Below, one piece after another: positions 1-5,447 of a DNA stretch of 5,447 nucleotides. The notes beneath the pieces were generated by a model. It saw nothing but the letters and a program-made list of their open reading frames with translations, was not told where the DNA came from and did no database searches. This DNA is from Sporomusa sp. (GTDB lineage Bacteria; Bacillota_C; Negativicutes; Sporomusales; Sporomusaceae), in the NCBI GenBank assembly GCA_029256645.1, contig JAQSXM010000261.1:1-5447 (forward strand), written 5' to 3'. The translations under genes were made by a program, and so were the position numbers. Numbering within the stretch: the first letter of the stretch is position 1; each line of letters starts with the position of its first letter.

Positions 1-17
1 AATCTTGTTTGTTGCTT

Positions 18-33
18 GTGCTGCAAGCAGCAC
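18..33 (-). other. Hairpin in the rRNA leader
   Basis: GTGCTGC and GCAGCAC form a perfect 7-base inverted repeat around two bases; in RNA this is probably a 6-bp stem with a 4-base loop. No T-run follows, so it is not an intrinsic terminator. An alternative 5-bp stem (14-18 with 24-28, GCTTG/CAAGC) uses some of the same bases, so the two folds exclude each other. It probably belongs to the leader fold used in rRNA processing or antitermination; the role is inferred. Confidence 0.4.
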
Positions 34-71
34 ATCGCACATCTGGCATTTTTATGATGCATTACTTTACA

Positions 72-90
72 TTGTTCAGTTTTCAGGGAA
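72..90 (-). promoter_or_regulatory. boxA-like rRNA antitermination element
   Basis: On the minus strand the sequence reads CCCTGAAAACTGAACAA. It closely resembles the TTTGAAAACTGAACA segment found in Firmicute rRNA leaders and spacers, where boxA RNA recruits NusB/NusE and related factors so that RNA polymerase resists Rho and intrinsic termination. It lies about 45 bases downstream of the P2 -10 element, a sensible place for a leader boxA. This is recognition from memory of the motif, not an alignment. Confidence 0.6.
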
Positions 91-134
91 CGGTTTGTCG
101 CATTCGCATTACTGCCGAACTTGACAGCTTTTAT

Positions 135-163
135 ATGTTATCACGTTTATTACACCGCGTCAA
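135..163 (-). promoter_or_regulatory. rRNA operon promoter P2 (SigA type, extended -10)
   Basis: The minus strand has TTGACG (163 to 158), a 17-base spacer, then TAACAT (140 to 135). The spacer ends in TGA, giving an extended -10 (TGA-TAACAT). Just upstream, 164-188 is A-rich on this strand, with several short A-tracts like an UP element. Transcription would start near 128 and run left into the boxA leader. The layout matches promoter P1 about 105 bases upstream, as expected of tandem rrn promoters. Confidence 0.6.
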
Positions 164-239
164 CATCTTTATTCTTGGCTTTTCTTACTATCAGTATTCA
201 TACTTGGATATTATTACCTTGTACTGAACCGACTTGATT

Positions 240-269
240 ATCTTATCATGTCTGGCTTGTTTATGTCAA
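240..269 (-). promoter_or_regulatory. rRNA operon promoter P1 (SigA type, extended -10)
   Basis: The minus strand carries a perfect -35 box TTGACA (269 to 264), an 18-base spacer and the -10 TAAGAT (245 to 240), preceded by TGA as an extended -10. It lies between the gyrA terminator and P2 and points left. The TGA-TAAGAT of P1 and the TGA-TAACAT of P2 are near copies, which supports reading them as a tandem pair driving the same unit. Bases 270-337, between P1 and the gyrA terminator, hold nothing I can identify. Confidence 0.55.
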
Positions 270-337
270 TAGCGTTCTCATGGATTTATCGTAAATAATA
301 CACACTTGCACCGGCCATTGGCACAAGTCGAGTTTGG

Positions 338-370
338 AAAAAACAAAGATCCCGCTAATGCGGGATCTTT
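338..370 (-). terminator. Rho-independent terminator of gyrA
   Basis: A perfect 11-base inverted repeat (345-355 with 360-370, core GATCCCGC/GCGGGATC) encloses the 4-base loop TAAT. On the minus strand it is followed by G and then six T (343 to 338). It begins 6 bases after the gyrA stop codon. The plus-strand side has only a short TTTT, so the main direction is leftward, insulating gyrA from the rRNA promoters just downstream. Confidence 0.92.
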
Positions 371-376
371 TGTCTG

Positions 377-2830
377 TTAATCATTATTTGCTTTTTTTTC
401 AACAACCGCTAAGGCAACAACCTGATCATCTTTGTCGGTACGCATAACCTTTACGCCTTGCGTACTTCGGCTAGTCACCGATATTGTATCAATCTCCATC
501 CGGATTATGATACCGTCACTGGTTATCAACATAAGCTCTTGTCCAGGTTTAACTATCTTGATACCAACAACATAGCCGATTTTTTCAGCGGAGTTCGGTT
601 TAATATTGATAACCCCTTTACCGCCGCGACCAGTTATTCGGTATTCGATGACTGGTGTACGTTTGCCATACCCTTCAGAGGTAACGGTCAATACTTCACC
701 GTCTTTTCTCACAACCTCCATGCCGATTACCTGGTCGTCCGCTTCTAGATTAATCCCGCGAACACCATGTGCTGTCCGGCCCATTACCCGCACATCAGAC
801 TCATGGAAAACAATGGCCTTACCATCTCTGGTACCCATAATGATATCCTGCTCACCATTAGTCAGCTTAACACCAATCAAGTCATCATCTTCATCCAGGG
901 AGATAGCAATCAGGCCGCCTTTTCGGGCAGTGTCAAATTCCAATAGTTCGGATTTTTTGACAATCCCTTTTTGTGTAGCCATAAATAGATGCCGCTTGGC
1001 ACTAAACTCTTTAAGCGGAATAACTGCTGTAATTTTTTCATCCTTTTCAACCTGGAGCAGGTTAACGATGGCAGTCCCTTTGGCCGTACGTCCGGCCTCC
1101 GGCAGCTCATACCCTTTAAGCCGGTACATCCTGCCTCGGCTGGTAAAGAACAAGAGGTTGTGGTGCGTTGTTGCAACAAAGAGATGTTCAACAAAGTCTT
1201 CTTCTTTTGTCCCCATCCCTGTTACACCTTTGCCGCCCCGCCGCTGACTGCGATAGGTATCAACAGGCAGGCGTTTAATATACCCCTGGTGAGTTAAGGT
1301 AATGACAATATCTTCTTCAGCGATAAGATCTTCCATATTCATCTTAGATACATCGCTGGTAATAACAGTACGCCGCTCGTCAGCAAACCGTTTTTTTACG
1401 TCCAAAAGCTCTTCTTTAATGATACTCATTACTTTACCCTCGTCTGACAGCACACCTTCCAGCCATTCGATGGTCTCCATGATATCCTTATATTCATTCT
1501 CAATTTTTTCGCGTTCAAGTCCTGTCAGGCGTTGGAGACGCATATCCAGGATAGCCTGAGACTGCTTTTCGCTAAGGGTGAACTTATCTATCAAAGCATT
1601 TTTAGCAATTTCAGGGGTTTGCGACTGTCTGATCGTTCTAATAACAGCGTCTAAGTGATCAAGCGCAATTTTTAAGCCTTCTAAAATATGAGCCCTGGCC
1701 CGTGCTTTATCCAGTTCAAACTTCGTCCGGCGCACAATTACGACTTTTTGGTGCTCAATGTAATAATGCAGAACCTCCATCAGATTAAGAACCTTGGGAC
1801 GACCATTAACAAGCGCCAACATAATTACCCCGAAGGTATCCTGCATTTGTGTATGTTTATAAAGCTGATTTAAAACAACATCAGCATTGGCATCGCGTCT
1901 TAGTTCAATGACTACGCGCATACCCTTCCGGTCACTCTCATCCCTGAGATCGGTAATACCATCAATAGTCTTATCCCGGACAAGTCCGGCAATATTTTCA
2001 ATCATCCTGGCCTTGTTGACCTGATAAGGCAGCTCGGTAACTAAAATACGCTGCTTACCGCTGGACATGTTTTCTATTCTGGCTTGTGCCCGGATTTTGA
2101 CACTGCCCCGCCCAGTAGTATAAGCCTGCCGAATCCCTTCACGACCAAGGATTAAGGCTCCGGTCGGAAAATCCGGACCTTTAATCGCCATCATTAATTC
2201 ATTGATAGTCACTTCAGGATTATCAATCATCATAATCACGCCATCGACCACTTCCCCCAGATTGTGGGGGGGGATGTTAGTAGCCATACCAACGGCAATG
2301 CCTGATGATCCATTGATTAATAGATTAGGCACCTTGGCCGGCAGTACTGATGGCTCTTTTAAAGACTCATCATAGTTAGGTACAAAGTCAACTGTGTCTT
2401 TTTCAATATCGGCTAGCATTTCTTCAGCAATTCGCGACATACGCACCTCGGTATAACGCATAGCCGCCGCCGAGTCGCCGTCAACAGAACCAAAGTTGCC
2501 ATGTCCATCTACCTGCATATAGCGGGTAGAGAAATTTTGCGCCATTCTAACAATGGCATCATATACCGAAGAATCACCATGAGGGTGATATTTACCCAAA
2601 ACTTCGCCTACAATACGCGCCGACTTTTTGTGCGGCTTATTGGCAGCCATTCCAGCTTCATGCATAGCGTAAAGTATCCGCCGGTGAACAGGCTTGAGAC
2701 CATCCCGAACATCAGGCAATGCCCTCATAACAATTACACTCATCGCATAATCGATATATGAATTTTTCATTTCGTCTTCAATTTTGATAGGCAATACTTT
2801 GCCTAACCCTAAATCTAAACCATCTTCCAC
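377..2830 (-). CDS. gyrA: DNA gyrase subunit A
   Basis: This is the breakage-reunion subunit of DNA gyrase (A2B2), which introduces negative supercoils using ATP hydrolysed by GyrB. The 817-residue product is normal length. The winged-helix and tower domains occupy roughly residues 10-500. The catalytic tyrosine is Tyr126 in AAMRYTEVR, and the quinolone region reads [17 protein letters not shown] (82-98). Positions matching E. coli Ser83 and Asp87 are Ser87 and Asp91, the susceptible-type residues. The C-terminal DNA-wrapping pinwheel (about 505-810) opens with the GyrA box QRRGGKG at 529-535, which separates GyrA from ParC. The start is GTG at 2830, preceded by GAGGTGG (2835-2841) on the minus strand. 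gyrB is not adjacent; the upstream neighbour is the divergent ytaF pair. An intrinsic terminator follows directly. No frameshift or missing key residue is seen. Confidence 0.98.
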   Translation of the reverse strand: MEDGLDLGLGKVLPIKIEDEMKNSYIDYAMSVIVMRALPDVRDGLKPVHRRILYAMHEAGMAANKPHKKSARIVGEVLGKYHPHGDSSVYDAIVRMAQNFSTRYMQVDGHGNFGSVDGDSAAAMRYTEVRMSRIAEEMLADIEKDTVDFVPNYDESLKEPSVLPAKVPNLLINGSSGIAVGMATNIPPHNLGEVVDGVIMMIDNPEVTINELMMAIKGPDFPTGALILGREGIRQAYTTGRGSVKIRAQARIENMSSGKQRILVTELPYQVNKARMIENIAGLVRDKTIDGITDLRDESDRKGMRVVIELRRDANADVVLNQLYKHTQMQDTFGVIMLALVNGRPKVLNLMEVLHYYIEHQKVVIVRRTKFELDKARARAHILEGLKIALDHLDAVIRTIRQSQTPEIAKNALIDKFTLSEKQSQAILDMRLQRLTGLEREKIENEYKDIMETIEWLEGVLSDEGKVMSIIKEELLDVKKRFADERRTVITSDVSKMNMEDLIAEEDIVITLTHQGYIKRLPVDTYRSQRRGGKGVTGMGTKEEDFVEHLFVATTHHNLLFFTSRGRMYRLKGYELPEAGRTAKGTAIVNLLQVEKDEKITAVIPLKEFSAKRHLFMATQKGIVKKSELLEFDTARKGGLIAISLDEDDDLIGVKLTNGEQDIIMGTRDGKAIVFHESDVRVMGRTAHGVRGINLEADDQVIGMEVVRKDGEVLTVTSEGYGKRTPVIEYRITGRGGKGVINIKPNSAEKIGYVVGIKIVKPGQELMLITSDGIIIRMEIDTISVTSRSTQGVKVMRTDKDDQVVALAVVEKKANND

Positions 2831-2943
2831 AAAACCACCTCAATACTCGACATCTTACTATATTTTCCCCACATATGCAAAAAAATCCTGCAAAAATCAA
2901 TTTTACTTAGAAAAAGTATCTGACTTCCTGCCCTGTAACGCAT
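2815..2943 (-). CDS. Possible 42-residue leader ORF overlapping the gyrA start
   Basis: On the minus strand an ATG at 2943 follows a near-perfect Shine-Dalgarno sequence, GGAGGTGA (2953 to 2946). It opens a frame of 42 codons ending in TAG at 2815, so it overlaps the gyrA GTG start by 16 bases in another frame. The predicted peptide begins [16 protein letters not shown] and ends VVLWKMV; it is mildly basic and rich in hydrophobic and aromatic residues. I recognise no family. It could be a leader peptide translationally coupled to gyrA. Against this, the best gyrA promoter candidate lies inside the frame, which would leave it untranscribed from that promoter, and its middle is AT-rich intergenic-type sequence. 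The strong ribosome site is the main support. Confidence 0.22.
   Translation of the reverse strand: MRYRAGSQILFLSKIDFCRIFLHMWGKYSKMSSIEVVLWKMV
2852..2885 (-). promoter_or_regulatory. Probable gyrA promoter region
   Basis: Two overlapping SigA-like readings exist on the minus strand. One has -10 TATAGT (2862 to 2857) with only a T-tract at the -35 position. The other has TTGCAT (2880 to 2875), a 17-base spacer and TAAGAT (2857 to 2852), the same -10 as rRNA promoter P1. Either would start transcription roughly 10-20 bases before the gyrA ribosome site, leaving a very short leader. The exact boxes are uncertain. Confidence 0.4.
2876..2898. repeat. Short tandem direct repeat in the gyrA upstream region
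   Basis: TGCAAAAAAATC (2876-2887) is followed one base later by TGCAAAAATC (2889-2898); the copies differ only in A-tract length (seven against five). The pair sits at and just upstream of the -35 area of the putative gyrA promoter. It could be a binding site for a regulator, a bent A-tract element, or chance in AT-rich DNA. Confidence 0.3.
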
Positions 2944-2964
2944 TTTCACCTCCGCCATATACTA
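2938..2964 (+). promoter_or_regulatory. Candidate sporulation (SigK-like) promoter for the ytaF pair
   Basis: The plus strand has AC at 2938-2939, a 16-base spacer and CATATACTA at 2956-2964. This fits the SigK pattern AC-N16-CATAnnnTA, and the CATAnnnT part also fits the SigE -10. It sits about 35 bases before the ytaF ribosome site. The same bases include TATACT, a passable SigA -10 (2958-2963), but no good -35 lies 16-18 bases before it. SigK/SigE motifs carry little information, so this is only a candidate. It is made more plausible by the sporulation link of the downstream family. Confidence 0.28.
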
Positions 2965-2997
2965 AACGTGAAAAGACAAAACAGTTTATCTCATAAC

Positions 2998-3003
2998 AGG
3001 AGG
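2998..3003 (+). promoter_or_regulatory. Ribosome binding site that bears on the first ytaF start
   Basis: A perfect AGGAGG lies 4 bases before a TTG (3008) and 10 bases before an in-frame ATG (3014). A 4-base gap is tight for a full AGGAGG and TTG is a rare start. ATG gives MTIFYVLLLG, which lines up with the MFYVVLLG start of the paralogue downstream. I therefore prefer ATG at 3014, but TTG cannot be excluded. Confidence 0.7.
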
Positions 3004-3013
3004 CATATTGTTC

Positions 3014-3652
3014 ATGACCATCTTTTATGTATTGCTGCTCGGCTTGGCTGTCAGTATTGACGGTTTTGTGGCCGGAATCGCTTACGGTTTAAAAGATATT
3101 CGCCTACCCTTTTCATCTTTATGCATTGTCGGGGTTGTAGCCAGTATGTGCACTGCAGTAGCAATGGTAATGGCCTATATGGTCGGTCAGTTTATTCATA
3201 CAGACTTTGCTATTTTAATCGGGGCTACATTACTAATTCTCCTTGGCCTTTGTAGTCTGTTTCAGCAGTATTTAACTAAGGGTGTTACATCCTATGAAAT
3301 AGAAGGTGAGGTTACAGCCCGCAAACTAACCTTTTCCTTAGGACGCTTAATTGTCAGTATTATGGCTAAACCCGAAACTGCCGATGTTGACAGACTCGGT
3401 GTCATCAGCTCATTGGAAGCTATCTTTCTGGGGCTGGCAGTGGGGGCTGACGCGATGGTAGGTACCTTTGCGGCTGCGCTTATGGGACCGCTGCCACTCT
3501 ACACGCCACTCGCAATCGGGATAATACATATGATCTGTATCGCAGGCGGCTATCACTCTTCCCGCAGGCTTGTTTCGGAAAAATTAAAAAAGCGGTTTCC
3601 TTATCTCCCCGGGACATTATTAATTATTCTTGGGTTACTACGTTTGGGTTAG
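3014..3652 (+). CDS. ytaF: YtaF/MntP-family sporulation membrane protein, first tandem copy
   Basis: The 212-residue polytopic protein has about six hydrophobic segments (roughly residues 3-24, 33-57, 64-84, 136-158, 163-182, 198-211). It belongs to the MntP superfamily, in which E. coli MntP exports Mn2+; Firmicute members of this longer type are called YtaF. Asp16 in AVSID16GF and Asp146 in AVGAD146AM match the membrane acidic residues typical of this superfamily. The cytosolic-looking loop between segments 3 and 4 has an EF-hand-like stretch, DVDRLGVISSLE (124-135), with acidic residues at loop positions 1, 3 and 12 but Leu at position 5. It is the first gene of a two-gene unit and about half identical by eye to the next. 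No Mn2+ riboswitch (yybP-ykoY) is evident upstream. Transport substrate and sporulation role are inferred from the family. A TTG start at 3008 would add two residues. Confidence 0.85.
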   Translation: MTIFYVLLLGLAVSIDGFVAGIAYGLKDIRLPFSSLCIVGVVASMCTAVAMVMAYMVGQFIHTDFAILIGATLLILLGLCSLFQQYLTKGVTSYEIEGEVTARKLTFSLGRLIVSIMAKPETADVDRLGVISSLEAIFLGLAVGADAMVGTFAAALMGPLPLYTPLAIGIIHMICIAGGYHSSRRLVSEKLKKRFPYLPGTLLIILGLLRLG

Positions 3653-3675
3653 GTTGCTGTTAGGAGGCAGAAATT

Positions 3676-4302
3676 ATGTTCTATGTAGTATTATTAGGCT
3701 TTGCTGTCAGCATTGACGCCTTTGCTGCCGGTATGGCTTATGGGATAAAATCAATTAAGATGCCCGCGAATTCCCTTGCGGTCATCGGTGTTATCACAGC
3801 TCTTTGTACCAGTGCTGCTATCGCTCTTGCCTATTACTTAGGTTCATTTATCAATACTTCACTGGCAGTTGCCGGCGGCTCACTGCTGTTAATAGCAATC
3901 GGGGCCTGGAACATCTTTCAGGAGTACCTTACTAAACATAAAGGACGCCAAGATGCCGCAACAGATGACACCCATCTAAAATTCCGTATAGGCCGGATTG
4001 TTATCAGTATAATGGCCGATCCGGAGACAGCCGATATTGACCGATCCCATTCCATTAGTCCCTCCGAGGCTATCTTACTGGGTTTAGCCTTAGGTATTGA
4101 TAACATGATTGCCACTTTTGCGGCCGCACTGATTAAACCACTCCCGCTCTATACCCCGGCAGTTATGGCCTTCATCCAGGTGTTTCTAATTGCTGTGGGA
4201 ATTAGTGCGGCATCCCGCTTAGTCTCCGATGACTTAAAAAAACGTTTTCCGTATGTTCCTGGAGCAATCTTAATCATCCTGGGACTTATGCGCCTGGTTT
4301 AA
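3676..4302 (+). CDS. ytaF: YtaF/MntP-family sporulation membrane protein, second tandem copy
   Basis: The 208-residue membrane protein is paralogous to the preceding gene and begins 23 bases after it, with AGGAGG (3662-3667) 8 bases before ATG. It has the same six-segment layout. Asp14 in AVSID14AF and Asp142 in LGID142NM are the membrane acidic residues shared with the MntP superfamily; this copy keeps the more usual SIDAF form where copy 1 has SIDGF. The loop after segment 3 holds DIDRSHSISPSE (120-131), EF-hand-like with D1, D3, S5, I8 and E12, but with His instead of Gly at position 6. Both copies share the C-terminal pattern LKKRFPYxPG followed by LIILGL. The pair is probably one transcript ended by the terminator overlapping this stop codon. 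Possible roles are a hetero-oligomeric transporter or two diverged pumps for a divalent cation during sporulation; neither is proven. Confidence 0.86.
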   Translation: MFYVVLLGFAVSIDAFAAGMAYGIKSIKMPANSLAVIGVITALCTSAAIALAYYLGSFINTSLAVAGGSLLLIAIGAWNIFQEYLTKHKGRQDAATDDTHLKFRIGRIVISIMADPETADIDRSHSISPSEAILLGLALGIDNMIATFAAALIKPLPLYTPAVMAFIQVFLIAVGISAASRLVSDDLKKRFPYVPGAILIILGLMRLV

Positions 4303-4317
4303 ACCAGGTGTTTTTTT
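4291..4317 (+). terminator. Rho-independent terminator overlapping the end of the second ytaF copy
   Basis: CGCCTGGTTT (4291-4300) pairs with AAACCAGGTG (4301-4310) apart from one G-T wobble, and seven T follow directly (4311-4317). The hairpin starts in the Arg-Leu-Val codons and the TAA stop (4300-4302) lies at its apex. Translation and terminator folding therefore share bases. It separates the ytaF pair from the butyrate kinase promoter that begins 15 bases after the T-run. Confidence 0.88.
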
Positions 4318-4331
4318 ATTTCTTATTTCAC

Positions 4332-4360
4332 TTAACAAATTAAGCGAATAATACTACAAT
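4332..4360 (+). promoter_or_regulatory. SigA-type promoter of butyrate kinase
   Basis: TTAACA (4332-4337), a 17-base spacer and TACAAT (4355-4360) each differ from the vegetative consensus at one position. The predicted start is near 4367, about 30 bases before the coding start, leaving a short leader without room for a riboswitch or T-box. No operator is recognisable. Confidence 0.75.
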
Positions 4361-4396
4361 AAGATATATCACATTGGATGCGATTGGGAGGTCATC

Positions 4397-5447
4397 ATGG
4401 CGTATCAAATCTTAACAATTAATCCTGGATCAACATCAACTAAAATCGGTTTATACCAGGATACCAGCGAGGTGGTTACTCAGAATATTACCCATAGCGC
4501 TACAGACATTGCTCAATTTGCCACCATTACCGATCAGATTAAATTCCGCCTGGAAAGCATACATGACTTTTTAGCCTTTCAAAATGTTAGCCCTTATGAC
4601 CTTGCCGCGGTCGTTGGCCGCGGCGGCTTGCTAAAGCCTATGGTAAGCGGTACATATCAGATTAATGACAGTATGCTGGCAGATTTAAACAATAACCGGT
4701 ATGGTGCCCACGCCAGCAACCTTGGCGCCATTCTAGCTGATCATATTGCCAAACAAGGCCGCTGCTTAGGCTATATTGTCGACCCCGTAGTTGTCGATGA
4801 ACTGGCGCCGATAGCCCGTGTTACCGGTCGACCTGAGATATCCCGCAAAAGTATTTTTCACGCTCTTAACCAAAAAGCCGCCGCCAAACGGTTTGCCAAA
4901 AGCATTAACAGACCGTATAACAGCCTCAATCTGATTGTAGCTCATCTCGGTGGCGGTATTTCTGTTGGTTGTCATACTTTCGGTGAAGTTCTCGATGTAA
5001 ATAATGCGTTAGATGGCGACGGCCCCTTCTCGCCGGAACGAGCCGGAACGCTGCCTGCCGGCCAGCTTGCGGAGAAAATTATTGCTGAAAAGCTTGACTA
5101 CACGGCTACCTCCAGGTTATTAGCCGGAAAAGGCGGTCTGGTAGCCCATCTGGGCACTAATGATGTACGTGAGGTTGAGCGCCGCGCTATAACCGGTGAT
5201 AAACAGGCTGAACTTATCTATCAGGCGATGATCTATACAATCGCCAAAAGCATTGCCGCTGCAGCAGTACCAGTCTGTGGCAAGGTTGATCATATTATTC
5301 TTACAGGCGGTATCGCTTACTCAGAGCTGTTAACAGACAAACTTAAACAATACATCAGTTTTATTGCTCCAGTTACCGTATTGCCTGGTGAAAACGAATT
5401 GCAGGCCCTCGCTGAAGGAGCATACCGCGTACTTACCGGTGAAGAAG
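4397..5447 (+). CDS. buk: Butyrate kinase (3' end cut by the window edge)
   Basis: It catalyses butyryl phosphate + ADP to butyrate + ATP, the ATP-yielding last step of the Ptb-Buk route; family members may also act on branched-chain acyl phosphates. It is a cytosolic enzyme of the acetate kinase/ASKHA fold. The frame is open for 350 codons to the edge, against about 355-360 for the family, so only a few C-terminal residues are missing. Visible motifs are NPGSTSTK (9-16, phosphate loop), GRGG (74-77), DPVVVDE (129-135), HLGGGISVG (183-191), DGDGPFSPERAG (206-217), LTGGIAYS (302-309) and PGENE (330-334). GGGAGG at 4386-4391 lies 5 bases before ATG. It has its own promoter and is separated from ytaF by a terminator. 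A phosphate butyryltransferase gene is not in view; it may lie to the right or elsewhere. Confidence 0.96.
   Translation, partial: MAYQILTINPGSTSTKIGLYQDTSEVVTQNITHSATDIAQFATITDQIKFRLESIHDFLAFQNVSPYDLAAVVGRGGLLKPMVSGTYQINDSMLADLNNNRYGAHASNLGAILADHIAKQGRCLGYIVDPVVVDELAPIARVTGRPEISRKSIFHALNQKAAAKRFAKSINRPYNSLNLIVAHLGGGISVGCHTFGEVLDVNNALDGDGPFSPERAGTLPAGQLAEKIIAEKLDYTATSRLLAGKGGLVAHLGTNDVREVERRAITGDKQAELIYQAMIYTIAKSIAAAAVPVCGKVDHIILTGGIAYSELLTDKLKQYISFIAPVTVLPGENELQALAEGAYRVLTGEE

Larger units (their letters stand above)
1..128 (-). other. Leader (5' external transcribed spacer) of an rRNA operon, 16S gene beyond the left edge
   Basis: Read on the minus strand, this stretch runs from the start region of promoter P2 to the window edge. 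It contains no credible reading frame. It carries a boxA-like element and a compact hairpin, both expected in the leader transcript ahead of a Firmicute 16S gene. Its last bases on the minus strand (AACAAACAAGATT) resemble sequence commonly seen shortly before mature 16S in this group. The 16S gene itself is not in the window, so the assignment rests on the leader elements and the two promoters upstream. A 16S-23S spacer could hold a similar boxA, but two strong promoters directly upstream fit a leader better. Confidence 0.6.

Noticed and set aside
121..151. Plus-strand TTGACA at 121 as a rightward promoter
   Set aside because: No acceptable -10 lies 16-18 bases downstream, and no gene follows on the plus strand before the gyrA terminator.
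9..227. 72-codon plus-strand frame at the left edge
   Set aside because: It starts with TTG, has no room for a ribosome site in the window, has no recognisable protein character, and lies over the rRNA promoter and leader elements read on the other strand.
307..333. Imperfect inverted repeat CTTG...CAAG between P1 and the gyrA terminator
   Set aside because: Only four outer pairs and a few inner pairs match, with mismatches between them and no T-run; too weak to call.
606..1247. 213-codon plus-strand frame opposite gyrA
   Set aside because: It is a shadow of gyrA: rich in Ser, Pro, Arg and Thr as expected from antisense reading of a conserved gene, and without an independent ribosome site or family resemblance. 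The other frames overlapping gyrA were dismissed for the same reason.
2800..2820. Telomere-like CCTAAA words near the gyrA start
   Set aside because: These are simply the codons for the GLDLGLG stretch at the GyrA N-terminus read in reverse.
2831..3013. Possible Mn2+ riboswitch (yybP-ykoY) upstream of the MntP-like genes
   Set aside because: I could not find the paired, GC-containing stems or conserved loops of that class in this short AT-rich interval.
4604..4624. 7-base inverted repeat GCCGCGG/CCGCGGC in buk
   Set aside because: It encodes the conserved AAVVGRGG segment; GC-rich Ala and Gly codons explain it and no T-run follows.
4766..4975. 69-codon minus-strand frame inside butyrate kinase
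   Set aside because: It lies wholly opposite conserved buk codons, including the HLGGG motif, and shows no protein features of its own.

Overview
The window looks like ordinary chromosome from a spore-forming, anaerobic Firmicute. My best guess is the Negativicutes (Sporomusa/Pelosinus-like). The basis is moderate GC content, strong AGGAGG-type ribosome binding sites, a Firmicute-type rRNA leader element, two YtaF-type sporulation membrane proteins and a butyrate kinase. The taxonomic placement is inference from gene content and style, not from a database match.

Layout, left to right. Bases 1-340 carry no protein gene. Read on the minus strand they look like the control region of a ribosomal RNA operon whose 16S gene lies just beyond the left edge: two tandem promoters with matching extended -10 elements (P1 at 240-269, P2 at 135-163), a boxA-like antitermination element (72-90) and a small hairpin (18-33). 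A strong rho-independent terminator (338-370) separates this unit from gyrA, which fills 377-2830 on the minus strand and is complete. The order gyrA then rRNA operon on one strand resembles the gyrA-rrnO arrangement near oriC of Bacillus subtilis, so the window may lie near the replication origin. gyrB is not next to gyrA here.

A divergent intergenic region of about 180 bases (2831-3013) separates gyrA from a rightward pair of tandem paralogues of the YtaF/MntP family (3014-3652 and 3676-4302). They are 23 bases apart, probably co-transcribed, and closed by a terminator whose stem begins inside the last codons of the second gene. The intergenic region holds a probable gyrA promoter, a sporulation-type (SigK-like) promoter candidate for the ytaF pair, and a possible 42-residue upstream reading frame running into the gyrA start.

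From 4332 a good vegetative promoter leads into a butyrate kinase gene (4397 to the right edge), which is cut only a few codons before its expected end.

There is no sign of a mobile element, CRISPR array, defence system or biosynthetic cluster. The observations most worth a second look are the EF-hand-like loop shared by both YtaF paralogues, degenerate at different positions in each copy; the SigK-like site in front of them; the small open frame overlapping the gyrA start; and the tandem rRNA promoters.
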